In this document: one piece after another, positions 35,010 to 44,175 of the stretch
Position numbering within the stretch: the first letter of the stretch is position 1
Layout: each line of letters opens with the position of its first letter
Assembly (NCBI GenBank): GCA_035378985.1
Contig: DAOSUR010000002.1
Span: 186,001 to 250,000, forward strand
DNA from: Anaerohalosphaeraceae bacterium
Lineage (GTDB): Bacteria > Planctomycetota > Phycisphaerae > Sedimentisphaerales > Anaerohalosphaeraceae
Direction: 5' to 3'
DNA: 64,000 nucleotides
Translations under genes and position numbers: made by a program
The notes under the pieces: generated by a model
What the model was told of the DNA's origin: nothing
Databases searched by the model: none
The model's input: the letters and a program-made list of their open reading frames with translations, nothing else

Positions 35010-36641
35010 ATGGTGCTCTTTATGAGTAAACTGCTTGAGATATTTGGAAAGGCAATCACGGTCGATACGGCCGAATTAATATGGCATTGGCTAATGACCA
35101 TTCGCACGCAGCATCAGCCGGCTCCGCCGCCCTGGCAAAATGATCTGGATGAGGTGCTTGAACATTTGGGGCAGCGGGAATATCGGGCTGCCGGAGAGAA
35201 ACTCAAACACTATTTATTTGAGTATCCGGATTGTATTTTCGGACATATGACCGCTGCGTCTCTGTGCTTATATCAAAATGACCTTCAGGAAGCCTATGAA
35301 CAGCTCCAAAGTGTCTATCTGAGGCAGCCGAGCAATACCATGGCGCTGTATGCAATGGGCTATTGCCGGGAGCGAATGGGGCATTTAAGTGAAGCGATAG
35401 AGTTTTACCAGGACTGCATCAAATTTAAAAGCCATCTTCAGCTTCCGCGTCTTCGGATGGCGGCTGTTTATTTTCAATCCGGCCGGTTGGATAAGACGGT
35501 CCGGGAATATGAAATGCTGACTACAGAACATCCGGAAGACATCAGTGCCCACGTCCTTCTGGGGAATCTTTATCTGCTGGACGGAAAAGCCGAACAAGCC
35601 ATTGACACCTTCAACATGGCGATTTTGTCGCATCCCGATAATTTCCGACAGGACAGCCCCAATGAAGAACTTCAGCAAATGCTCGACAACGGCCTGTATG
35701 ACGAGGCGGTTGCGAGCATCATGGGGCTGATGGAGCAGACAGGGCCTCAGCCGGATTTGTATCTGTATCTGGCGGATATTTACAGTCAGACGGAAAAGTC
35801 CGCAGAAGCGGTTGCCCATTACGAAAATGCCCTTCGTCTTCAGCCGAATTATCTGGAAGCAGCGATCAAACTGGGGACCCAGTACCTTCGCAATCATCAG
35901 TACACCCTTGCGGCGGAACAATTCAATCAAGCGGCGGAAATCAATGACGAGATTGTGGATGCGTATATGGGACTTTGCAGGGCCCAGTATGCCGCCGGAC
36001 AGCATGACGAAGCCGAGCAAACGCTTGCTTTGGGGGCGGCCATCCAGCAGAACAGCGGTCTTCTTTATTCAGAAACGGCTTTGCTTTATTTTCAGGGCGC
36101 TCTGGATGCGCATCGCATTCTTCATGGGGATATTGAGAAGACAACCGTTCAGATTGAAGATGTGCTTTGGGCACACAAAAAGCAGATTGACAGACGGATT
36201 AGCTGTGCGGATGTCTATTACAAATATGGGATTTTACTGATGGGTTCAGGGCGGTATGAGGAGGCAGTACAGCATTTTCGAAAAGCCGTTGAAATCAACA
36301 GCACTCACTACCGGGCCAGAACCAAACTGGCTATGTGCTGTTTTGAAATGGGACGCACAGAGGAGGCGCTGCACTGGATAACCACCGAGCCACCTCTGGA
36401 CAGCCGGCTGCTTCAGCTGCATTACCGAACCGCCATTCTGTTTTGCGATCAAAGGCAATTTACGAGGGCTATGCGGCATCTTAAAGCGGTTTTTCAGCGA
36501 GACGATGCGTCAGACCTTTACCAGAATATTGAACTTGTTCTGGAAAATCTAGGTCTGATTGACAGAACACTAAGCACATGGAAGCAGCTTTCTGAGATGT
36601 CCGAGAACATTTTGCCGCAGACAACCGGTCCTAAAGAATAA
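35010..36641 (+). CDS. Large cytosolic TPR-repeat protein
   Basis: 543 residues, starting at ATG 35010 or ATG 35022 (MSKLLEIFGK). There is no signal peptide. From about residue 45 to the end it is TPR-like helical hairpins, for example MALYAMGYCRERMGHLSEAIEF, ISAHVLLGNLYLLDGKAEQ and YYKYGILLMGSGRYEEAVQHF. One linker (NPxEELQQMLDNGLYDEAV-like) breaks the regularity near residue 225. No enzymatic motif is seen. It is probably a scaffold; the partner is unknown. Confidence 0.82.
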   Translation: MVLFMSKLLEIFGKAITVDTAELIWHWLMTIRTQHQPAPPPWQNDLDEVLEHLGQREYRAAGEKLKHYLFEYPDCIFGHMTAASLCLYQNDLQEAYEQLQSVYLRQPSNTMALYAMGYCRERMGHLSEAIEFYQDCIKFKSHLQLPRLRMAAVYFQSGRLDKTVREYEMLTTEHPEDISAHVLLGNLYLLDGKAEQAIDTFNMAILSHPDNFRQDSPNEELQQMLDNGLYDEAVASIMGLMEQTGPQPDLYLYLADIYSQTEKSAEAVAHYENALRLQPNYLEAAIKLGTQYLRNHQYTLAAEQFNQAAEINDEIVDAYMGLCRAQYAAGQHDEAEQTLALGAAIQQNSGLLYSETALLYFQGALDAHRILHGDIEKTTVQIEDVLWAHKKQIDRRISCADVYYKYGILLMGSGRYEEAVQHFRKAVEINSTHYRARTKLAMCCFEMGRTEEALHWITTEPPLDSRLLQLHYRTAILFCDQRQFTRAMRHLKAVFQRDDASDLYQNIELVLENLGLIDRTLSTWKQLSEMSENILPQTTGPKE

Positions 36642-36734
36642 ATTTTCTCATAAGCTCCGTATAGACAAATTGTTACGAAAAGACCGGTTTTGGCCGAATG
36701 CAACATAAGATACATTATAGGACGTTATAGGGGG

Positions 36735-36776
36735 GCTCAAAAAATAAAAAGCCCGCTCATTTTTAATGCGGGCTTT
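36735..36776 (-). terminator. Intrinsic terminator of the floA/nfeD-side operon
   Basis: Perfect stem AAAGCCCGC/GCGGGCTTT (36748-36756 and 36768-36776, 11-nt loop). On the minus strand it is followed by a T-rich tail through 36735. It ends the minus-strand run finishing at 36799. The symmetry could also serve the convergent TPR gene. Confidence 0.85.
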
Positions 36777-36798
36777 AGAGAACTCCTCACAGGAACTT

Positions 36799-37395
36799 TC
36801 ACCGCAAAGCCAGCGGTTTTTCTAAAATCTCGGATGCAGCTACTACGTATCGCAGGTGTTTGGGATTTTTAAGCATTTGCCTCAACAGCCGGATATCTAT
36901 CCCTGCCTGAACAGGCGATTTTTCGGGTTTACCTGACGCTGCTGGCTTAGATGAAGTTGCAAGCTGACCTTTTTGCGGTTCAGGAGCGTCCGTTTCAAAT
37001 GGTTCCGCAACTTTGATTTCTGCGGTTTTCAATGTTTCTTGCGGCAACGTTGATGGAAACGCAACAGGCAAAGGACGATCTTTACGGCTGAGAGGCGGAT
37101 GAGATGCTCTCTGTAAGCCCTGCGGTGTCGGTTTGTCTGAGCTTTTGGCATATGGCAGCCGTTGGTACTGACGAGGCGGCTTTTTTTGAACCGCAGGTTT
37201 TTCACGGTCGGTTGTCTTGCCTCTCTGCATTTCACTTTCGCGAAGCTCCTGCTCATTTTTCTCTGCTTTTTTCTTCAGGGCATTTCCGACCGCGGTAAGT
37301 ATAGCAAAAATGGCAAGGACTATAATCTCGGCAAACTCGTCTAATAAACTCTCTATACCCGACAAAATCGGGATGAAATCTCCGACCTGATGCAT
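36799..37395 (-). CDS. Single-pass membrane protein downstream of floA
   Basis: 198 residues: one membrane segment near residues 20-40 (EIIVLAIFAILTAVGNAL), then a long charged Pro/Lys-rich linker, and a short C-terminal helical motif (LRQMLKNPKHLRYVVAASEILEKP). It begins 3 bp after floA, so it probably belongs to the flotillin membrane-organisation system. I recognise no functional domain; the family looks planctomycete-specific (inference). Confidence 0.7.
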   Translation of the reverse strand: MHQVGDFIPILSGIESLLDEFAEIIVLAIFAILTAVGNALKKKAEKNEQELRESEMQRGKTTDREKPAVQKKPPRQYQRLPYAKSSDKPTPQGLQRASHPPLSRKDRPLPVAFPSTLPQETLKTAEIKVAEPFETDAPEPQKGQLATSSKPAASGKPEKSPVQAGIDIRLLRQMLKNPKHLRYVVAASEILEKPLALR

Positions 37396-37398
37396 TTT

Positions 37399-38436
37399 TT
37401 ATTCCTCTTTCTTTTCCGTGCCTCCGCGTGCGATAGAATCCCTCATTGTTGTGTCAGCCTTAATATTCTGCATCCGGTAGTAGTCCATAATGCCGAGGTT
37501 GCCCTGACGGAACGCCTCCGCAATCGCCTTGGGAATTTCCGCTTCAGCCAGGACGACTTTGGCCCGGTTTTCCTCCACGAGGGCTTTCATTTCCTGTTCG
37601 CGGGCAACGGCCATTGCGCGGCGTTTTTCCGCCTCGGCTTTAGCACGCTTCAGGTCGGCTTCGGCCTGGGCGCCCTGCAGCTGAGCCCCGATGTTTTCGC
37701 CCACATCCACATCGGCAATATCAATGGAGAGAATCTCAAAGGCCGTTCCGGCATCCAGACCCTTGTCCAAAACGGATTTGGAGATTTTATCCGGATTTTC
37801 CAGAACTTGTTTGTGGGTAATCGCACTGCCGATGGTGGTTACAATTCCTTCACCGACGCGTGCGATGATGGTTTCTTCCGTGGCTCCGCCGATGAGCCGG
37901 TCGATATTGGCCCGGACAGTAACCCTTGCTTTGGCTTTCAGCTGAATCCCGTCCTGTGCAACGGCATCAACGGTTTCCTTGCCTTTTCGGGGATCCGGGC
38001 AGTCAATTACTTTCGGATTGACGCTGGTCTGGACGGCATCGAGAATATCTCGTCCGGCCAGGTCGATGGCGGTGGCGACTTTCCAGCTGAGGTTGATGTT
38101 GGCTCGGTCGGCGGCTATCAGGGCTCGAACGACATTGGGAACTCGTCCCCCTGCCAGGTAATGGCTTTCCAGCTGTGAGGTACTGATATCCAGTCCCGCC
38201 TTACAGGCCATAATTCGGCTTTTGACGATAATTCGAGCATCCACCTTTCGGAAGGTCATCCCAATCAATTCAAGCAGCGAGACGTGGGCTCCGGAAAGCC
38301 AGGCCTGTATCCATAGACTCCCGTATTTTAAGATGACCATCAGGAAAGCCAGTACAATGATGCCGACAATAATAAAGAGAGCAATTTTGAACTGAACCGG
38401 AATTTCCAATAGAATAAGGTACTGCAAACTGTTCAT
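37399..38436 (-). CDS. floA: Flotillin-like protein FloA
   Basis: 345 residues, matching FloA (YqfA) length. N-terminal membrane hairpin (ALFIIVGIIVLAFLMVILKYG), SPFH-like core (IVKSRIMACKAGLDISTSQLESHYLAGGRVPNV is broken here for brevity) and the C-terminal coiled-coil region rich in Glu-Ala (AQAEADLKRAKAEAEKRR, EENRAKVVLAEAEIPKAIAE). FloA organises membrane microdomains in Bacillus. It is adjacent to two nfeD genes, the usual flotillin partners. Confidence 0.94.
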   Translation of the reverse strand: MNSLQYLILLEIPVQFKIALFIIVGIIVLAFLMVILKYGSLWIQAWLSGAHVSLLELIGMTFRKVDARIIVKSRIMACKAGLDISTSQLESHYLAGGRVPNVVRALIAADRANINLSWKVATAIDLAGRDILDAVQTSVNPKVIDCPDPRKGKETVDAVAQDGIQLKAKARVTVRANIDRLIGGATEETIIARVGEGIVTTIGSAITHKQVLENPDKISKSVLDKGLDAGTAFEILSIDIADVDVGENIGAQLQGAQAEADLKRAKAEAEKRRAMAVAREQEMKALVEENRAKVVLAEAEIPKAIAEAFRQGNLGIMDYYRMQNIKADTTMRDSIARGGTEKKEE

Positions 38437-38492
38437 ATCAAATCCTTTCAGAAAAGACCTTCCTTATCAGACAGATTGTTGCCCTTTGCTGT

Positions 38493-38999
38493 TTACTTGA
38501 TTTCCTCCACAGGCCGAACGGTCAGAGCAGTTCCTTGTACCCGTATGACCTGGACTTTCTGGTCCACCTCAATAAACCCCCTCTCAGAGACGCACTCAAA
38601 ACGCCGTCCGTCAAAATCACATATGCCGACCGGCCGCAGCGGGGTTCGGACGACTCCAATCTTCGAAAGCATCTCCTGAAGGTCTCGGCAGTCTGGGACG
38701 GCGTCCCCCTTCCCGACATCCGGTTTTCCGAGAATCATTTTACGGCCGAGGGATGTCTTGGGGAAAAGCCGATAGGTTATAATCCAAATCAAAGGAATCA
38801 AAACGGCCGCTGCGGCTACTCCAATCCATCCGGTGAGAGTCCCGTATTCAAAAAAAATGGCAATTCCTGCTCCCAGACAGACCAGAGAGGAAACCGTCAA
38901 AAGGCCGAAACTCGGTACAAAAATCTCAAGCACCAGAAGAATCGCGCAGGCAGCAAAAAGAAAAACAGCCAATACAAGCCAAAGGATATCTGTTATCAT
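38493..38999 (-). CDS. NfeD-like short membrane protein
   Basis: 168 residues from ATG 38999, which overlaps the upstream nfeD stop as ATGA and has AGGAG upstream. Three to four membrane segments (LVLAVFLFAACAILLVLEIF, GLLTVSSLVCLGAGIAIFF, AAAAVLIPLIWIITYRLF) precede a C-terminal OB-fold-like NfeD domain (GVVRTPLRPVGICDFDGRR, VIRVQGTALTVRPV). Short NfeD proteins pair with flotillins. Confidence 0.87.
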   Translation of the reverse strand: MITDILWLVLAVFLFAACAILLVLEIFVPSFGLLTVSSLVCLGAGIAIFFEYGTLTGWIGVAAAAVLIPLIWIITYRLFPKTSLGRKMILGKPDVGKGDAVPDCRDLQEMLSKIGVVRTPLRPVGICDFDGRRFECVSERGFIEVDQKVQVIRVQGTALTVRPVEEIK

Positions 39000-40558
39000 T
39001 CTTTTTTCTCCTGCTCTTTGACGATAACACGATTTCCCGATATCCGGCAAATAACGACGGTTTTGCCGGGCTCGATAAACTCCGCTTCTGACACAACATC
39101 GACGATTTTGTTTCCAAAACGGGCCTGCCCTGCCGGACGGCATGTACTGACGACTTTGCCGATATCTCCGGGCTGGAGAGTTTTTTCCTGATGTTCCGGC
39201 AGACCTGTAGCAATGACGGATAAGGAGGCGGAGGGGACCGTCTCTTTAAGAACCAGTCCTTTGACAAAAAAGCCCTTGGGAAAGACATACTTGGCCAACA
39301 GGTATGCTATAATAATGAAAAGCAGAAATCCAAGGGAAACCCCCGTCAGATTATCCAGAAACTCCTTCCATTGACCATCTCCCTGCGGCCAGGGAAATTC
39401 GTCCGGAGCATTTTTAATCAGCATTCCGAACAGCCCTGCCAGAATGCAGAAAATGCCGGCCGCGCCGGTCAGGCCGAAGCCGGGGATGATGAAAATTTCA
39501 ATCAGCAGAAGCACAATACCCAGCAGCAGGAACGCAATTTCAATCCAGTTGGCCATTCCGATGAGGTATTTGCTGCCGACCAGGATAATCAGACAGACGA
39601 GGGCAACCAGACTGGGCAGACCGACACCGGGGGTATTGAGTTCAACATAAATCCCTAAAAGTATGCCCAGAATAAGAATGCTGACGACAAGAGGAGAGTT
39701 CAAAAAACGAACCATTTCTTCGGACCAGGTTGTTTCGAACGTCGGAATGGGCCGTTCAAAAACCACACCGTCTCGTTTTTCCAGAAAAGCAATCGCCCCC
39801 TCCAAATCAGGAACAACAGCCCGGGCGATACCGTATTCGAGTGCTTTGGAGGCCGTCAGGGTCAGCAGCTCTCCCTCTTTGACAATCAGTTTCCGATTGT
39901 CCAGATCATAGGTGTTGGGGTCTGCCGGAAGATATTCTTTTTCGAAGTACTCATTTTGTCCGGTTTTTTTGTTTCGGACCTGCCAGACCTCCAGGTTCTG
40001 GCTGACCATGGCCTTCAGAAGGGCCTCCGGGTATCCGTTGGCCTGAGCAGCCCGGCTGAAGGCGGCCCGAACAAAACTTTCAATTTTTTCCCGCTCACCC
40101 CCTTCAATCTGACCGCCCATCGAGACCGGTGCACTGCATCCGATCGTCGTGTTTTCCCGCATAATGATATCTTTGCAGGACGTACTGATCATGGCCCCGG
40201 CGCTGATGGCCTCTGTGCTCACATAGGCGACGGTGTGGATTTTTTTGCCGATGTCAAGAATCAGATATTTGCTGATGTCATCGGCGCTTTCCACCAGACC
40301 GCCGTATGTGCTGATGTCCAAAATCAGATAGTCCGCCCCCTGCTCAACGGCCTGATTGCCTCGGCGGACAATGGATTGATAGAGCCCGTTGTCTATCATT
40401 TCGTAACAGGAAATAACCACAGCGCGTTTGACGGGAGGATTGAGTTTTTCCTCAGCGGCTGCCAGAAGCACCGCCGACATTGTCCACAGGAGCACCCCAC
40501 TTTTGAACAGCGCAAAGCGTTTTCCTTTTACGGCCTGTTGCGTTGAGAAATCCTTCAT
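38996..40558 (-). CDS. NfeD-family membrane-bound serine protease (ClpP-type domain plus NfeD)
   Basis: 520 residues. ATG 40558 has AAGGAG 8 nt upstream and gives a signal peptide (LFKSGVLLWTMSAVLLAAAE). The periplasmic ClpP/crotonase-like domain shows DYLILDISTYGGLVESADDI and YVSTEAISAGAMISTSCKDI, where the Ser of SAGAMI aligns with the nucleophile of archaeal NfeD proteases. Four to five membrane helices follow, then a C-terminal OB-fold (GDIGKVVSTCRPAGQARFG). It probably processes membrane proteins together with FloA. Confidence 0.88.
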   Translation of the reverse strand: MKDFSTQQAVKGKRFALFKSGVLLWTMSAVLLAAAEEKLNPPVKRAVVISCYEMIDNGLYQSIVRRGNQAVEQGADYLILDISTYGGLVESADDISKYLILDIGKKIHTVAYVSTEAISAGAMISTSCKDIIMRENTTIGCSAPVSMGGQIEGGEREKIESFVRAAFSRAAQANGYPEALLKAMVSQNLEVWQVRNKKTGQNEYFEKEYLPADPNTYDLDNRKLIVKEGELLTLTASKALEYGIARAVVPDLEGAIAFLEKRDGVVFERPIPTFETTWSEEMVRFLNSPLVVSILILGILLGIYVELNTPGVGLPSLVALVCLIILVGSKYLIGMANWIEIAFLLLGIVLLLIEIFIIPGFGLTGAAGIFCILAGLFGMLIKNAPDEFPWPQGDGQWKEFLDNLTGVSLGFLLFIIIAYLLAKYVFPKGFFVKGLVLKETVPSASLSVIATGLPEHQEKTLQPGDIGKVVSTCRPAGQARFGNKIVDVVSEAEFIEPGKTVVICRISGNRVIVKEQEKKE

Positions 40559-40649
40559 TGTTCGGCTCCTTAGGCTCTGCATTCCTGTATTGTATACGGC
40601 CTGGGAAAAAGAACAATGAAAAATTTTTTCCGGCAACCCTCTGACTTTC

Positions 40650-41468
40650 TTATTTTTCACCGACGAGCACTTCTGCAATGTTAAAGGCATGATCCTTGAT
40701 GCGGCGATAGGAAGAAAGCATATCTGTATAAATCAGACTTTTAAGAGGACTGACTTTGCCGGCTTCCACGCGGGCCAGATGGTGAGCCCGGCATTCCTTC
40801 ATATACTTTGTAATGGCTGTGCCTTTGCTCTGGGCTTCGCTGAAAAATTCCGGCGTAGGATTATCTTCTTCCAGAACCGTCTGGACCATTCGAAGATAGT
40901 CGGCCGCCTTCTTATGAAGGGTGCGAAGTTCCTCTAAGCCCTCCGGGCTGATGGTCAGCTGATTATCGCGAAGCTTCAGACGCAGCTTCAGAATAGCGGC
41001 AATATAATCGCTGACCGACTCAAATTCATCCGCCATACGAATCTGTCGGCGGCTTTCATCAATCACGTCGTGGGAAATATTCCCGGACAAAATATCGCCC
41101 AGGAACTGCACAATCTCCATCTGGATAATGTCCAGGTCGTTTTCTTTCTGGAAAATCTCATCCGCTTTCTTTTCTTCAGGCGGCTGATTGGACAGCATCG
41201 GTTCCAGCTCATTCATCATCTGAATGACGGTCTGCCCCATTCGAATGACTTCTTTCAGAGACTGCTGGATGCCGATTGCCGGGGTATCGAGCATCCGGAT
41301 ATTCAGGTATGTCAGCCGCGGGATTTCCGGCGCCGGCTCTTCCCGAACCAGCCACATCAAAAGGCGTGCAAGCAGCCCCGCTAAGGGCAAAAAGATCAGA
41401 GTATTAACAATATTAAACAAAGAGTGTGTCAAAGCAATGGCCGGTTGGGAAAAGGGGTATTTGACAAA
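40650..41468 (-). CDS. Na/Pi cotransporter, C-terminal part with PhoU domain (after in-frame TGA)
   Basis: In the same frame as 41469-42542 and separated from it only by the TGA at 41469-41471. It continues with the end of the membrane domain (FVKYPFSQPAIALTHSLFN, then a hydrophobic IVNTLIFLPLAGLLARLLMW) and a PhoU-like helical bundle (EFESVSDYIAAILKLRLKLR, SSYRRIKDHAFNIAEVL). If translated alone the first usable start would be TTG 41432, leaving a membrane-anchored PhoU fragment. No ribosome-binding site is evident there. In homologues these parts form a single polypeptide. Confidence 0.8.
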   Translation of the reverse strand, partial: FVKYPFSQPAIALTHSLFNIVNTLIFLPLAGLLARLLMWLVREEPAPEIPRLTYLNIRMLDTPAIGIQQSLKEVIRMGQTVIQMMNELEPMLSNQPPEEKKADEIFQKENDLDIIQMEIVQFLGDILSGNISHDVIDESRRQIRMADEFESVSDYIAAILKLRLKLRDNQLTISPEGLEELRTLHKKAADYLRMVQTVLEEDNPTPEFFSEAQSKGTAITKYMKECRAHHLARVEAGKVSPLKSLIYTDMLSSYRRIKDHAFNIAEVLVGEK

Positions 41469-42542
41469 TCAGTCTTTGTTATAGACCGGTTTTTCGGGCA
41501 AATTTCGTTTTTCGAAGGCCTCTTTGAAATCAGCCGCCATCATAAAAGGTTTATCCGGAAGGAGTTCTTTCTGCTCAGGATTGTTCAGCGACGGAGAAGA
41601 AATTTTAAAAAGTGCGTTTTCCGGCAAACGTGCTTTTTGAGCGTACTCGTAAACAACGGCATCATCCTTTTCCGTCACAACAACGGCCTGGACGGCCCCG
41701 ATATTCCGAATGGTGATGATTCGTTCAATGAAACCTGCATACCATGGGAAAATCAATGTTATCCAGCAGACCCCGAGCAGATTAAAGAAAGAATGCGCCA
41801 GAGCCGCCCGCCGGGCATTGCTGTTGGCTCCAATGGAAGCCAGCAGAGCTGTAACGGTTGTCCCGATATTTTCTCCGAGAATTAAGGCAGCTGCCGTCGG
41901 AAAACCAATGATGCCGATGTCCGCCAGTCCGAGCGTAATGCCAACGGTTGCCGAAGAGGACTGAAAGACGGCGGTTAAAAGGGTGCCCACCAAAACGCAT
42001 TTCCAAATGCCGAAGTAGCTGTCCGGCTGGAAACGGTGAAACCAGCTGATGAATCCCGGCATATCTTTCAGGGGGGAAAAGCCGTTTTTCATCAGCTCAA
42101 GGCCGAAGAAGACCATTCCCAGCCCCATCAGAAACATTGCGGTGAAACGGACACGGTCTCGTTTGGAAAACAAATAAAAGAATGACGCAGCCCCGAGCAT
42201 GGGCAGTCCGTATTTACCGATATTGATTACCAGAATCCAGCCGGTGATGGTCGTTCCGATGTTGGCCCCCATAATGACGCCGATGGCCTGCAGGAGCGTC
42301 ATTATGCCCGCATTGACGAGTCCGACCACCATAACGGTTGTCACAGAGCTGGACTGAATAATCATTGTCACCAGCAGCCCGACACCGCAGGCCAGAATGC
42401 GGTTGTTTGTGACGGCTCCAATCATTTTCCGAAGCCGCTCCCCTGCCACGGCCTGCATCCCTTCGGACATATTCTTCATTCCAAGAAGAAAAATCCCTAG
42501 TCCGCCGCAGACTTGATAGATAATCTCGAGGGTTTGGTTCAT
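41469..42542 (-). CDS. Na/Pi cotransporter, N-terminal membrane part (ends at in-frame TGA)
   Basis: 357 residues. It contains the two inverted Na_Pi_cotrans repeats with paired signatures QSSSVTTVMVVGLVNAG...GANIGTT and QSSSATVGITLGLADIG...GENIGTT, characteristic of NptA-type sodium-phosphate symporters. The ORF then runs through a soluble stretch (PENALFKISSPSLNNPEQKE) to TGA at 41469-41471. Downstream the same frame resumes with the rest of the transporter. Restored length would be 630 residues, normal for the transporter-PhoU family. No other lesion is visible. Confidence 0.88.
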   Translation of the reverse strand: MNQTLEIIYQVCGGLGIFLLGMKNMSEGMQAVAGERLRKMIGAVTNNRILACGVGLLVTMIIQSSSVTTVMVVGLVNAGIMTLLQAIGVIMGANIGTTITGWILVINIGKYGLPMLGAASFFYLFSKRDRVRFTAMFLMGLGMVFFGLELMKNGFSPLKDMPGFISWFHRFQPDSYFGIWKCVLVGTLLTAVFQSSSATVGITLGLADIGIIGFPTAAALILGENIGTTVTALLASIGANSNARRAALAHSFFNLLGVCWITLIFPWYAGFIERIITIRNIGAVQAVVVTEKDDAVVYEYAQKARLPENALFKISSPSLNNPEQKELLPDKPFMMAADFKEAFEKRNLPEKPVYNKD

Positions 42543-42612
42543 TTTACAGTATCCCCTTGCTTAGAGTTCGTTGACGGTTAAAAGCGGACAATTTTCAGCC
42601 GGTTTTGGTATG

Positions 42613-42641
42613 GATATATCCGCCCTTTTGCCCTCTGTCAA
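42613..42641 (-). promoter_or_regulatory. Promoter of the Na/Pi cotransporter gene
   Basis: On the minus strand: TTGACA (42641-42636), 17-nt spacer, TATATC (42618-42613). The predicted start is about 65 nt upstream of ATG 42542. An intact promoter argues the interrupted gene is still transcribed. Confidence 0.65.
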
Positions 42642-42683
42642 GGACGAAAAGTTCTCTATTGAAAGAAGTCGCCGTTTTTGCGG

Positions 42684-43805
42684 TCAGCGTTTGGCCAGCT
42701 GTCTTAAGATTTCAATCCCGCGGTCAATGGTCTGTTCCGTTGCGGCATAACTGATGCGAAAATGGGTATCTTTTTCGCTGAAGACATTACCCGGAATGAT
42801 CAGGACGTTGTTTTCGATGGCAGTTTTTACAAATTCGGTTGCGCTGGCTGCCCAATCCGGCTTTTGAACAAACAGATAAAAGGCCCCGCCGGGCTTTTCG
42901 AGGTGATAATATCCTTTCAGGCCCTCGACCAGACGGTCGCGTTTCTGCCTGTATTGTTCAACGTAGGGGCGAATGTCAAATTCGAGAGCGGCGATAGAGG
43001 CGATTTGAAACGGTGTCGGTGCACAGACAAAGGTGTACTGCTGAATCATATTCATTGCTTCCATCAAAGGAGCCAGTGCTTTTGTGCAGGCGGCATAGCC
43101 CATCCTCCAGCCGGTCATCGCGGCACTTTTGCTGAATCCTTTCAGAAGCAGGGTTTTTTCATAAAACCGCCCTACACAAGGATTGGAGTGGTCATAGCTG
43201 AAGACATCGTAAATCTCATCACTGAGAATGATAAGGTCGTGTTTGCGGGCAATCTCCGTCACGGCACGGACTTCGTCTTCCGTATAGACCGTACCGGTTG
43301 GATTGGCCGGAGAGTTTAAGATAATCATTTTGGTCCTGGCCGTGACGGCCTGAGCAATTTTTTTAACCGGCAGTCTGAAATCGGGATAACTGTCTACGAA
43401 AACACATTTTCCGCCGAGGAGATTCACTACGTGTTTGTAAATCACAAAATATGGATCAATCAAAATCACTTCGTCGCCCGGGTCTACCAGAGCCATAAAG
43501 GCCAGGAGCAGTCCCCCGCTTACGCCGCTGGTGATCATACACAGCGGTTCCTCCCAGCCGGTCTCCTGACGGACTTTGCTGCGAACTTTCTCCAGGAGTC
43601 GTGCATCGCCGCTCGTCGGAGAATATCGATTTAGTCCATCCAGAATGGCTTTGACGGCGGCCTGCTTAATGGGGTCCGGGACATCGAAATCCGGCTGCCC
43701 GATAGAGAAATTCACAGGGTTTTGAAGCTTGTCTGCCAGTGCAAAAACCTTGCGGATTCCGCTTGCGTCGATTTTTCGGGTTCGCTGTGCCAAATAATCT
43801 GCCAT
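42684..43805 (-). CDS. Class I/II PLP aminotransferase (aspartate aminotransferase-like)
   Basis: 373 residues. Fold-type I aminotransferase: FSIGQPDFDVPDPI, YSPTSGDARLLEKVRSKV, ITSGVSGGLLLAFMALVDPGDEV, ILNSPANPTGTVY, LSDEIYDVFSYD and the PLP-lysine segment LLLKGFSKSAAMTGWRMGY. HFRISYAATEQTIDRGI contains the substrate-carboxylate Arg. Amino-acid specificity is not determinable. It starts 75 bp after the PVC signature gene and its terminator. Confidence 0.92.
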   Translation of the reverse strand: MADYLAQRTRKIDASGIRKVFALADKLQNPVNFSIGQPDFDVPDPIKQAAVKAILDGLNRYSPTSGDARLLEKVRSKVRQETGWEEPLCMITSGVSGGLLLAFMALVDPGDEVILIDPYFVIYKHVVNLLGGKCVFVDSYPDFRLPVKKIAQAVTARTKMIILNSPANPTGTVYTEDEVRAVTEIARKHDLIILSDEIYDVFSYDHSNPCVGRFYEKTLLLKGFSKSAAMTGWRMGYAACTKALAPLMEAMNMIQQYTFVCAPTPFQIASIAALEFDIRPYVEQYRQKRDRLVEGLKGYYHLEKPGGAFYLFVQKPDWAASATEFVKTAIENNVLIIPGNVFSEKDTHFRISYAATEQTIDRGIEILRQLAKR

Positions 43806-43827
43806 GGTTCAACTCCTGTCAGCGCAT

Positions 43828-43863
43828 AAAAAAAGCCGTTCCGAAAATATAAGCGGGAACGGC
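43828..43863 (-). terminator. Intrinsic terminator after the PVC small basic protein gene
   Basis: Stem GCCGTTCC/GGAACGGC (43835-43842 and 43856-43863), followed on the minus strand by seven T. It separates the small basic protein gene from the aminotransferase gene. Confidence 0.85.
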
Positions 43864-43880
43864 AAATAAGTGAACGCTTT

Positions 43881-44147
43881 TTATTTTTTGCCCGCAGCAC
43901 CTGTCGCAGCCGACGGAGCAGCCGCAGGAGCTGCTGCGCCTTCCTGACCGCCTTCGACAGCTTCTTTCTTGGCAGCCGCTTTCTTTCCAGTGCTGCTTTT
44001 CCGATGAGCCACCTTCGGCAGTCCCATCACTTTGCCTTCTTCCCAGCGTTCTTCCTTTTTAAGGATTTCAATTCTTTCCCCTCTCGAGAGGACATTGCGG
44101 TGTCTCCTGAGGGCATCTTTCAGTTTTAAAGAACGATCAATCGACAT
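43881..44147 (-). CDS. PVC-superphylum small basic signature protein
   Basis: 88 residues. The first ~47 match the small basic protein shared by Planctomycetes, Verrucomicrobia and Chlamydiae: MSIDRSLKLKDALRRHRNVL, SRGERIEILKKEERW and VMGLPKVAHRK. The tail is low-complexity Ala/Lys/Pro. A nucleic-acid-binding role has been suggested from its charge. It strongly supports PVC affiliation. It is monocistronic, with its own terminator. Confidence 0.92.
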   Translation of the reverse strand: MSIDRSLKLKDALRRHRNVLSRGERIEILKKEERWEEGKVMGLPKVAHRKSSTGKKAAAKKEAVEGGQEGAAAPAAAPSAATGAAGKK

Positions 44148-44175
44148 TTCTCTGACTCCTCGAATGACTCAAGTA

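Noticed and set aside
34714..35023. A stop-free stretch of about 100 codons continuing in frame after the TAA of the response regulator at 34243-34713.
   Set aside because: It has no ATG/GTG start near its beginning, no ribosome-binding site, and no recognisable domain. A TAA readthrough would be needed. Probably chance.
41469..41471. Selenocysteine at the Na/Pi cotransporter TGA.
   Set aside because: There is no family precedent, no selenocysteine machinery in the window, and two other in-frame TGA sit at expected basic residues. A nonsense change or general readthrough is simpler.
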